A DNA stretch of 64,000 nucleotides from the NCBI GenBank assembly GCA_019695575.1, contig JADNSB010000010.1, positions 62,001 to 126,000 on the forward strand. The letters are read 5' to 3'. Shown here in pieces: positions 49,487 to 59,000 of the stretch. How positions within the stretch are numbered: the stretch's first letter is position 1; the number at the start of each line of letters is the position of its first letter. The DNA comes from Angomonas ambiguus (taxonomy: Eukaryota > Euglenozoa > Kinetoplastea > Trypanosomatida > Trypanosomatidae). The position numbers and the translations under genes were made by a program. The notes beneath the pieces were generated by a model. That model did no database searches. It was given only the letters and a program-made list of their open reading frames with translations, and was not told the origin of the DNA.

Positions 49487-49844
49487 TTTCTTCATCGCTG
49501 TCCTGAGGAGCAGATCGCTTCCCTCGAAGACCACCACCACCACCACCCTGTCCAGGCGGTACCCCAGTAATATTCAGACTGCCACCCCCCATAAAGTCCT
49601 CCACATCCACGTACGGTAGTTTATTAAACACCTTAAAGTGCACCACCTGCGGGAGGGAGTAGTTTAAAAATACAAAGTTGGCGTCTTCGTAGTCGGGATT
49701 GCAAGTTTTCTCTCGTACAGTGGTGCTGGCGGGGTTGCTAAAGTTATCGCCGATGCTAACCTGCACGTAAGGGTTGCTGGTACCACCAGGGTTCATCGGA
49801 ATCAACCCTTCCGCGGAGTGTACGGTGACAGAGATTTTATACAT
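48420..49844 (-). CDS. C2-domain part of the C2-ankyrin gene
   Basis: The start is the ATG at 49844. Residues 1 to about 100 begin a C2 domain: KISVTVHSAEGLIPMN, SNPYVQVSIGD, and a VVHFKVFNK strand; an acidic Asp run (about 120-130) and a Gly-rich loop interrupt it before the final strand GVLYVSYEVEP at about 180-190. C2 domains attach proteins to membranes, often with calcium. The rest is Pro/Ser/Asn/Thr-rich linker. After about residue 393 (near 48665) the composition changes abruptly to Arg/His/Cys-containing out-of-frame text before a stop at 48420. A different frame stays open from about 48665 to 48250 with the same Pro/Ser/Gln-rich character as the linker. The true product probably continues there and then into the ankyrin repeats. 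The C2 call is firm, and the end at 48420 is probably an artefact or a lesion. Confidence 0.82.
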
Positions 49845-50627
49845 TTTTTTTCCTTTTTCTGTATTTGTTTGTTGTTGTTTTTTTGTTATTTATTTATAGA
49901 TTTGTATTTTTATTTTTATTTTATTTTGATTAGATTTCCTTCTTTTATTTCGTAAGAAGACTCGCGAAATGGAAAACAAAAAATAAAAATAAAAGGTGAA
50001 GAAAATAAAAGAAAAAATTTGAAACTTTCGAAAAAAGATAACGACTTGAACAACTAAAAAAAAAATTGTTCTTGTTTTTATTTTCTTTTTTCTGTTTAGT
50101 TTCAGTTCGAATTAAGTGTTTCTGTTATTTTCTGGTTTTGGCCTGTGTGTATATTGAATGGTCGATACAAAATAAAAAAATACAAAAATTAAAACCGAAG
50201 AGTAAAAACAAAAAAAAATGAAGCGATAACCAGCAAAAAAAAACACACAAACTAGCCAGAAAAAAGAGAAAGAAAGGTATACTAAAAAAAAAAAGTTTTG
50301 ATTACTTTTTTTCCTTTTTTTTTTTGCTTGCGAATAATAATAATAAAAATGAAATAGAAAAAAAAACTAGAGATAAAAAAAAGAGAAACCTATTTTTTCC
50401 TTTTTCTTTTTCTTTTGCTCTAGTTTATTTTTAGTCCTGTTCACGAAGAAGTGACTCTTAAAACGAAAGGGAAAAAAAGAGAAAGAGAGAAGAAAAATAA
50501 TACACGTGTATAACGTTTGCACAGAAATTAAATAGTACAACTAGAATACCAAAAAAGAAGAAAAATACAAAAAAAAAAATAATCATAAAAAAGGCAAAAA
50601 AAAATCATAAAAAAAAGCACTCCTTGA
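49845..50627. other. Intergenic region
   Basis: 0.78 kb of AT-rich spacer with coding-strand T-rich tracts (for example 49978-50025 and 50575-50615) and plus-strand T-runs near 50310-50325. No gene seen. Confidence 0.65.
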
Positions 50628-53600
50628 CTACGAAAGTGTCAATGTCTTTCGAAAGAATTCTTTATGTTCCCCCAATAAATCTTGAATAATCTTTTTCTGC
50701 TGAAAGATACTCTCTTCCCTTTCCTGTACGGCATGGTAATACTGTCGAAGAGACTCCACCGCCTTACTACGCGCCTCCCACACTTCCATGTGAGGCGACA
50801 GCAAATTATTATTATTATTATTATTATTAGGATTGACCTCATGATCGGCATGAAGGGCAAACACTTTTTCCTCCTCTAGTAATAATCGTACGACTTCAAA
50901 GTATTCCTCAATTTCGCGAACCGCGGCCGTGTTGGTCCCGTCGGTGCTGCTGTTGTCCTTCCCGTCGGCGGAGGGGGTATCCCTCCTGGTGAGAGTGTCC
51001 TTCTGCTTTAGTAAAATTAAAATGTTCAGCACGTACAGGGAAACTTCCTTGGGGTGGTACAGCAGGGCGAGGTGGACGTAATCCTCCGCGAGTGTGTTGT
51101 AGCCTTCGAGACAGTAGAAGCAGAAGGAGATGTAGTGGTAGACCTCGAAGAGATAGTTGTAGCGAAACTTTTTAAAGTCGTCATAGTGTTCGGAGCTGTA
51201 GACGTGTGGGGCGATACTGGCGGCACTGCTGACACTAGGGCAGTTAATCGCATTAGTATTATTATTATTATTAGTATTATTATTTCGTGGTGCGGTGCTA
51301 GGCTCCAGCGGCTGTACTGGAGGGCTGTGACCAGGACTGGGACTAGGGGCGTTGGTCGAAGCGCCACGGTTTTCTCCACGGCTCGCCGACACGGATACGG
51401 ATATATTCGCCTGACTAGCAAAACTTTGGTTGGTCGTCGGACTCGTGCTGGCCGCGTTGGAAGGGTGCCCAGAGCTGCCTCCAGCGAAGGTGGGGTACGC
51501 GGAGAACTCTCTCGTAGGGGTCTGCAACGGCACCGACGGGAAGTGTTGACCGCTGTTTGTGTTGGGGAAGTAGTACTCATACCCGTGCTTGTAGGAGGCC
51601 GGTCGCGCGTCGTTCTCCTTCACGTTGAAGAGGAGAAGAAATAAAACATTGTAACATTTACTGATAATGTTGAACAAGATGCGTTCTCTCAAGTCCTTGA
51701 CGGTCTCACACTTGAAGACTTGATTTACCGATGCCACCACATCCTCAAACGTAATTTTACACTTCGGGGAATTAGTCTTATCATTACTATTGCCAGTAGT
51801 ATTCGTATTATTGCTGTTATTATTACTGTTATTGTTATTGTTGTTGTTGTTGTTGTTGCTAGTGTTGGTGCTTTTGCTCGTACGGGCATCCGACTGTACG
51901 CCCAACAAGACATACTCCCTTAGGTCTTTCCCTTTCGCAATCCGCTTCGTGAAGTTTGGAAAGTGATGCTCAAATTTTTCGGTAAATTCTGTTACAATCG
52001 GCTTTTTATTCTTCTCCTTTTTTGCCGTCGCCGTCGTCGTCGTTGAGGTCTGCTTCTCCTCGCCACTAAAGACCGACTTATTCTCCTGAATAAACTCCAA
52101 CAAGATACAAATCTCCGAGAGAAAAGTACGGACGGTACTGAGACACGATCGGGGGTCGGAGAAGAAGAATGGGTAGTTCTTGGGGTTGTAGACCGCGGGG
52201 GGGTTCCCAGCGGTGGGAGTCGTAGAGGAGGAGTCCACCGCACCAGACGAAACCGCCCCCATAAACCGCTCCTCCTGCTCCCTCACATTGTTCATCAACT
52301 TTGTATTATTGTAGAACAAACGTCTGTCAAAGTCGTTTACCTGAAGTTTAAGATGGGTTTCCGTCCGCCGGCACTTGGCAGCGTCCTCGCTGTAGTAATA
52401 GTAATAGAGAGATTCCCTATTAGGGGAGAAGTAAAGGTCCGACACTGCTATTTTAGCCTTCTCTAGGTCCTTTTCCTCCTCTCTTTTTTCCTCCTCCTCC
52501 TCCGTTTTCTTCTTTTCTGTTTCACTCGCAGGAGTCTCTTCTTTACTCTTTTTGGGTTCCGATGTCGCAGCCGTTGTTTTATTTTCCGTGGCGACAGTGG
52601 GGTTGGTGCCCTGGGATGCATGTTGATCCTTATCTATTCCCTCCCCAACCGTACCCTTGAATGAAGTAGTCCCCCACCGCTCACGAAGTAGGCCAGAAAG
52701 AAAATCCAAATTACACTGAACTTTCTTTCGAATACTGTATAGTAGTAATCCCAGGGTGGCGGTCTCACAGGTGAGAACACTGTTGTTCATGTTTTCTCCT
52801 AAAAAGTATAAATGAGCGATACAGAGTGGAGGGCGTTCAGGGGACGTGACGGCTGTCGTGGCGGTATTCCCTTTACTACTATTAGGATGAGGAGTGGTAG
52901 CACTACTACTATTATTAGGATTAGCATGGCTGGTGTGGTCGTTGGGGTGGATTAGATGATTGTGCAAACGCTGTTTAATAATCTCTTCAAAGTCAATCGA
53001 CTTTAATACTAAACTGACAAACATTGGAATTTGCAAAGAGCCAACGATAATGCTACCATGATTGAGGTTGTTGTTCAGCAGCGTGTAACTACCAAGAGTT
53101 CGCTGAGAGAGGGCGTGGGCCGCGTTGTAGGCTCCAACCTCTAGTTGAATCAACGACGGTTCCCGTAGACGATAATAGTACGCGCGGTGCAACACCCTGT
53201 ACAGCACCTCATGCGTCGCGGTATCGCTATGAGGGGAAATAAAGGAGCACTGAGGGGCGTAGTAGGAAATACTCTGACCCTCGACTCCAGTCCGGGGTAG
53301 CCCAGGGAAGAACACCCCTGCATCATACTCCTGGTTGTGCTGGACGTAGTGGCGGAGGGCTTCGTCAAAGGTGTGGTCGTGAAAGGCGCTCGTGTTGAGC
53401 AACATGGCATTGTAGCTCTCGGCGGGGGTGGGCTGGCCGCCGGCTTGGGCAGGGGAGGACTGTGGGGCGACCCCATGCACTGGAGAGGAGGCGTAGCTGC
53501 CCACGATGACACGCACCGACACGTGAAGGGCACGAAGGGCGCTAAAGTAAAACTCCTTCCCCTTCTTGCTGAGCACTCCGTCCCCTGTAAGAAGAGCTTG

Positions 53601-55286
53601 AATCCTTTTCTCTAGGGTAAACGACTTCTGTGACGGGACGCCGGTTTGGGGGAAGGCGGTGAAGGTGGCAATGGTGGGGTAGTGAACGGTATTGGCTCCG
53701 AGGAAGTAATAATACGGATTTTCCATGGGAGAATAGATATTGTTAGGGCTGCTGACGGGGGTAAAGGAACCCCTTCGGTCCTCTGAGGTACCCGCATTAG
53801 GGTCTTGGTAAGTGGAACGTTGGGGAGAGGCTGGTTCGGATTGGGGTGGCGGTGGATGATGGTGATGAAGACCAAAATGGGGAAGATGATGAGAATGCGG
53901 GTGGTTTTTCTCTGAAATCAGCACCGCACTGGGATTCTCCGGTGTGACCGCCGGTTCTACACTACTCGCTAACGTTATCGAAGGCGTGTTAGTGGAAAGG
54001 TTTTTATTATTGGTATCACTAGGCTGACTAGGAGGCGCGGGGAGGGTGCCGTGTTTGAGAATAGGGTAGTACACCGCCTCCTTCAAGTAGGAACTAGGAC
54101 CAATGACGTTCTTGAGCGGCACTCGCTTGGTCACCTTGAGCTGCACGTACACCACCCCCTCCGCCCCACACGTCAGTATCTGCTGTGCGATGCTCTGAAA
54201 ATCCATCAGCTTCGCACTGTTCAACATGTTGGTGGCGGGTGATGAGGCGCTGTGGTTAAAGGCGCTACTGGAACTGTTCTCCATCGTGGGACAGGTGTAG
54301 GCGAAGGATTGGTCCTTGGCGATACTAAAATACCCCTTTTCATCCACGGCCAGTGAATTGAGGGCGATATGCAGACCGGAGAGAAAGGAGGAGGGAAACA
54401 GCCCCACCCCCTCCCCGCTGTTCAGCACCTGATCTCTCACCGTGCCTCGGATCACCTTGCCCTGTTTCGCATCCCCACGGTCGGCCTCATAAAAGTGCAG
54501 TTTGGTAGTGGCGTTGACGCGAGAGGCATAGAGGTGGTTCTGTAAGGCTGCAGCCGCCTGTCGCAACACCTGTGAGGGGTCCCTCTGGGCGGTACTGCCC
54601 TCCAAGTACTCTGCCAGTCGCGCCTTTTCCTCCTCCGCCTGAGGCACAAAAAAGTTATTCGGGTGAAAGGGATTCGATGAGGTGTGAGATAGTACCTCTT
54701 CAAAGCTGTTCAGTCGTGAGCTGCTCATCTGGGAAACGGTGGAGCTCTTCCGCTCCAGGTAGCGACGCTCCTCCTCCCCGTATGCAGGTACACGACCGGG
54801 GCATATCTCGTACTCAAAGCACACCAGCTGAGGAGGAGGGGTCTCGTGTTGGAAGTAAAAGTCCCTTTTCTTTGGCGCTGTGGTGGGGGAGGTCATCACG
54901 TCGAGTGCCTCTTGCATACGATTGACGTAAGGAGAGGCGGTGGAGTCGGTGCTGTAGTTGTGGTTGTACCGGCGGCCCTCTGGGGCGGTACGTGGAATAA
55001 GCCCTTGAAGGAGCACCACCGCTGGTATCTCCTCCTGTCGCTTCATCCCCTCCCCCTCCTCTTCTGTAAAGTCATTGGAATGTTCCTCCAATGCGCGTTG
55101 TTGCTCATTCAATAACAAACTCTCATAACAGCCATTCCGTAGTAAACTAAAATACGTATGACGTCCACTCGTGCGATACCGAAAGACAGAAGGGTGTAGA
55201 TAGACACCCCAGTGATGGTGGGAGATATAATTCTTCCCTGGTGACTTTGCGATTGCGCCGTTGGAAGCCCTACTTTTTTTTTCCAT
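50628..55286 (-). CDS. Large protein with a tentative FKBP-like domain and TPR-like C-terminus (1552 aa)
   Basis: The start is the ATG at 55286. Residues about 258-395 resemble an FKBP-type peptidyl-prolyl isomerase fold: KLHFYEADRGD, then SSFLSGLHIALNSLAVDEKG-x-FSIAKDQSFAY (the usual G-x-x-x-AL-x-x-M-x-x-GEK-x-x-x-I-x-x-x-x-AY pattern), a Ser/Asn-rich insert, then a closing strand EGVVYVQLKVTKRV. Residues about 1375-1430 look like TPR helices (FEVYHYISFCFYCLEGYN, then AEDYVHLALLYHP and YVLNILILL). FKBP plus TPR is a known combination in chaperone-associated immunophilins. The match is by eye, key active-site aromatics are not clear, and the protein is about three times the usual length. A Lys/Glu-rich stretch near 925-960 and Asn/Ser/Pro-rich linkers separate the parts. 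The rest is not recognised. Confidence 0.85.
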   Translation of the reverse strand: MEKKSRASNGAIAKSPGKNYISHHHWGVYLHPSVFRYRTSGRHTYFSLLRNGCYESLLLNEQQRALEEHSNDFTEEEGEGMKRQEEIPAVVLLQGLIPRTAPEGRRYNHNYSTDSTASPYVNRMQEALDVMTSPTTAPKKRDFYFQHETPPPQLVCFEYEICPGRVPAYGEEERRYLERKSSTVSQMSSSRLNSFEEVLSHTSSNPFHPNNFFVPQAEEEKARLAEYLEGSTAQRDPSQVLRQAAAALQNHLYASRVNATTKLHFYEADRGDAKQGKVIRGTVRDQVLNSGEGVGLFPSSFLSGLHIALNSLAVDEKGYFSIAKDQSFAYTCPTMENSSSSAFNHSASSPATNMLNSAKLMDFQSIAQQILTCGAEGVVYVQLKVTKRVPLKNVIGPSSYLKEAVYYPILKHGTLPAPPSQPSDTNNKNLSTNTPSITLASSVEPAVTPENPSAVLISEKNHPHSHHLPHFGLHHHHPPPPQSEPASPQRSTYQDPNAGTSEDRRGSFTPVSSPNNIYSPMENPYYYFLGANTVHYPTIATFTAFPQTGVPSQKSFTLEKRIQALLTGDGVLSKKGKEFYFSALRALHVSVRVIVGSYASSPVHGVAPQSSPAQAGGQPTPAESYNAMLLNTSAFHDHTFDEALRHYVQHNQEYDAGVFFPGLPRTGVEGQSISYYAPQCSFISPHSDTATHEVLYRVLHRAYYYRLREPSLIQLEVGAYNAAHALSQRTLGSYTLLNNNLNHGSIIVGSLQIPMFVSLVLKSIDFEEIIKQRLHNHLIHPNDHTSHANPNNSSSATTPHPNSSKGNTATTAVTSPERPPLCIAHLYFLGENMNNSVLTCETATLGLLLYSIRKKVQCNLDFLSGLLRERWGTTSFKGTVGEGIDKDQHASQGTNPTVATENKTTAATSEPKKSKEETPASETEKKKTEEEEEKREEEKDLEKAKIAVSDLYFSPNRESLYYYYYSEDAAKCRRTETHLKLQVNDFDRRLFYNNTKLMNNVREQEERFMGAVSSGAVDSSSTTPTAGNPPAVYNPKNYPFFFSDPRSCLSTVRTFLSEICILLEFIQENKSVFSGEEKQTSTTTTATAKKEKNKKPIVTEFTEKFEHHFPNFTKRIAKGKDLREYVLLGVQSDARTSKSTNTSNNNNNNNNNNSNNNSNNTNTTGNSNDKTNSPKCKITFEDVVASVNQVFKCETVKDLRERILFNIISKCYNVLFLLLFNVKENDARPASYKHGYEYYFPNTNSGQHFPSVPLQTPTREFSAYPTFAGGSSGHPSNAASTSPTTNQSFASQANISVSVSASRGENRGASTNAPSPSPGHSPPVQPLEPSTAPRNNNTNNNNNTNAINCPSVSSAASIAPHVYSSEHYDDFKKFRYNYLFEVYHYISFCFYCLEGYNTLAEDYVHLALLYHPKEVSLYVLNILILLKQKDTLTRRDTPSADGKDNSSTDGTNTAAVREIEEYFEVVRLLLEEEKVFALHADHEVNPNNNNNNNNLLSPHMEVWEARSKAVESLRQYYHAVQEREESIFQQKKIIQDLLGEHKEFFRKTLTLS

Positions 55287-55330
55287 CTAACGAAACAGTA
55301 ATCGGTGTAATAAAAATGGGTGAATGAATT

Positions 55331-55364
<34 letters not shown>

Positions 55365-56023
55365 GGGTAGTAGAAGTGCTTTACTTCTCTTCTTTACTTT
55401 TTCAACTTGTTATATTTTATTTTATTAGTGGTGTAGTTGTCGAAATAATATAAAAAGGAAGAATGTACTCGATAAAGACGGCTGGAAATAAAAAAAAAAA
55501 AACTTTGAAGGAATAATAAAAAAAAAAGGCCGTGATACTGATACAAAAAATCAAACGAAAGTAAATAAATATATGTATATATTTATAAAAAAAAAAGCGG
55601 TACTAAAAATATTCCAAAAAAGAGTTTTTTTTACCCCTTTTTTGTTTTCCGTTTCGTTTGTTTATTTTTTGATATTGAAAGAAAAAGCGGCGCTACAGCA
55701 GCAACAAGGGTGAAACCGCAAAGATATTTATTTCCGTTTGAAAATAAAAAACAACTAAAAATTTTAAACAGAAGAAAAAAAAAAGAAAAGGGAAAGGAAA
55801 AGGGGAGTTATTAATTAAAGAGTATAAAACATAAATCATTCAGAAGAAAAACAATTGTATTATTAACCTTTACCTTTAATTCTGTGACGTAGAGGTGTAA
55901 ATTGTTATTTATTAGTGTGTTAATTGGTAATACTGTTATGTAATGAATTGAAAGAGAGTGAAATAATTGTTTGTTTGTTTGTGTTTGTGTTGTTGTTAAT
56001 TTTTTTTAAAAAAAAAAGTGGGT
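55287..56023. other. Intergenic region
   Basis: 0.74 kb of AT-rich spacer with the (GT)n repeat and several plus-strand A-runs (55490-55502, 55518-55527, 55770-55785). No gene seen. Confidence 0.65.
55332..55363. repeat. (GT)n dinucleotide microsatellite
   Basis: About sixteen GT units on the plus strand, (AC)n in the mRNA sense, about 45 nt upstream of the ATG of the FKBP-like gene. It may form part of that gene's 5' leader or its pyrimidine/A-C-rich acceptor region. Confidence 0.9.
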
Positions 56024-59000
56024 TTAAGATGTGTAGTAGATCCCAGAGGAACTACTATTGTTATTGTGAAAATTACTATTATTGTTATTCCTATTACTAT
56101 TGGAGCGGTTATTATTATTATTATTATTGTTGTTGCGTCTCCTATTGTTATTATTTCTACGCCTATTACTATTATTATTGTTATCGTGATTGTTGCGGTT
56201 GTTATTAACATTGCCAGAGCGGTTGTTGGACTGCGGACGATGGTCGTGATTTCTGTTTTCCTGATTGCTACGGTTATTATTATTATTATTCTCAGTGTTT
56301 CTTCTATTGCCTCTGTTCCTGTCGGTCTTAGTAGGATGATGGTGGCCGCTGTGGCTAGGGGCGGTCCCTCGTGAAGAAGGAGAGGAGGACGGTGCGGATG
56401 GGCTCTGAACATTCAACGTCTCTACTACGACATCCTCCACAAAGTTTTCTTCCCTTTCGTTTGCTGTTACACTCCCCTCTGAGAATTCACCACCAGTGGT
56501 CGTGGTGCTCTCCTCCTCCTCCTTCCCTTCCCTTCGTGTCTCTTCCGTCACTGAGGCGGTAGCGGTGGAATGGCTCTCCTCCTTGCTGTCGAGGATATCA
56601 ATAGAAGACGCAAACAAGACGTGGCGACTCCCCAGCTTAATGCCCACACAGTCCTCTAGCAACGCCAACAAGGGCTCAAACTCCTCGCGGAGGGAAATAA
56701 TGTTACCATACTGTATCATCGTAAAGGCGGTCGCGGCGCTGCTGGTGGGCTGGAAGGTGGAGGCCGCACTCGCGGAGGGTGGGGGGATGGCGTCGAGGTA
56801 CTGTGCGAGGAGTCGCTGGAAGGTGTCATTCAACTCCTTCTGATAGGCCTCTCGCTCGGACTGATGGAGCGGTGAAGTGGCGGCCGTGGTGCCTCCTTCG
56901 CTCAAGGCAGCGGCATTGGTGACGTTGGTAGAGGTGCGGTTGACACGGTTTAACTCGAGTATCTCGCGCATCCGAGCCGGGGCCTCCTCCAAGGCCTTCA
57001 TGGCGACAGGGAGGTGGGAGAAGACTTGTCGTATCGCGTGGTCACGGATGGCGGGCTTCGGCAACAGGAGGTGCTGTGCGACCACACTGTGGGCATTACT
57101 GTTGGGGCTCCCACTGCCGTCTTGGTGCTGAGGGTCTGGAGGGAAGTGGAGAGGTTGAAGTAACTCTTGAGCCTTCTGTGGTGGTACCTGCAAGGCATTC
57201 AGGACATGGCGGAAGACCTGTCGACGACGGTACTGAGGATACACGTTACCCAGCAACTCAAACAGCGCAATGCTCACCTCGCCTTTAAAGCTAAACATGG
57301 CGGAGAGGGCGTTGGTCGAATTCGCAATCCCGGCGATGTGGTAGGGCATGAGAGGCATATGGCGGGTAATAAAGAGCACCAACAGCACCAAGTAACAGTT
57401 TTGAAACTCGGCGGTCAGTTGCTCCGACATCACCGACATGCGATACGCGGCAACAAAGTCTCTCCCGAAACTGACCTCTTCGTGAAACGTGGGACAGGTG
57501 CTGAGTTGATGGGAGCTCTGTAGACAGTGACGGCAGAGGTGCTCAAAGACCAAATTGGAGTAGGTGGAGAGGAAGTGAGAGGTGTAGTGCGGCTTTGATG
57601 AGGTGGGGTCCCCTTGGGCAAGGAGGGTGGGGACCTGAGGAGTGACCTTCTCTGCCATGAGTAAGCTGCTTAGTTTCACAATTTTATCCTCGATGAGTGT
57701 CTCTGACAGTCCGGACGACTTCCACAGTTCGGTGTAGTAGGGTTCGACAGGGACGTACTCTACTGGGATACGACGTAGCAGCCGCATGCCCTCTGACAGC
57801 TCCCCAACCGCCCAGCACTTGCGAACGAGTTGTAAGAGACTCAATACCAACAGTCCGTTTCTATTCAATGTATTAGAAGGGATGTCATTCTCCCCTTCAG
57901 GGCTGCCGTAGCAGTCTCGTAGTGCCTCCGATGTCGGGAAGAGTCCCTTGTTATACAGATGATACAAATAGGTGGCAGCGGCGTTGATGCCGGTGGAGTA
58001 CACACTGATGGACGCCACGTGCTCAATCACATGCAGACAGCGCTCCGTGACAGAGAAGCCGTTCATCTCGGGACAGTGGTAAACGTCGTGTCCTTCCTCG
58101 CAGCAGAGCACACAGCGACCTCGCAAGGGGGCGGCGGCCTTCAGTACCGCGCTGTCCGGGGCGAAGGGGGTGAGAGGGTCGATGCCACCGGTGGTCTCCC
58201 TCGAGCCTGCCTCCAGGGCGGCGATACCATCCTCAGTGAAGCGGTTCACGTGCAGTAGAGCCAGTGTGGTATGACGCTGAATATACCGTGGTGGGATGTG
58301 GATAAAGAGTCGATACGCGTAGCTCAAGTGACCCTCTTGCACCAACTTTAGTACTGTCTTGTTGATGGCATACACGAACGGGTCTCGATTCATCTCTCCC
58401 TTTCGCCGTCGTCCACCCAAGGAGGAGTGCTTCTGTAAGGACGCCATCGTGGGAATGGGATTCTCGTGTAGCAGCGACGTGTGGTCTAGTAGAAACCGAT
58501 AAAAAGTGAACAACCTCTCCGGTCCGGCGGAGGTCCACCCATCCGCCTGTGCCAGTAGCCGCTTGAGGAGGTGGCTGTCTGCCATCTGACGGGAGGTGCC
58601 TCCGGTGGGTCGCACCAACGCCTCTGACTCGGTGAGCCACTTGTGCAGATTAGGACAGTGAGCGGAGGCGTGCCGTTCATCCAGACACATACAACAGGTG
58701 AGGGTGACCTGACTAAAGTAGGGGTGGGAGTGGTCCTCGTTGGGCCTCTCGGCTGGGACCGACGTTTCCTCCTTTCCCTCGTCGTCGCTGAAGTGTCGTT
58801 TGCCCAGTAGCACCATCGCCTCCTCTGTGGAGACTCCAAAGTACCCCGTGAACTTCAAATAAGCCTCATTCCATCGCTTCTCCACCGGTACGTGACACAG
58901 CACAAACGCCGCCCTCTTGTACTGCTTGAGAGTACTCAACAAGATGGAAAGTTGATTCGCGTACTTGGAACAGTGTTGAGAAAATTGCTCTCGAAGGGGG

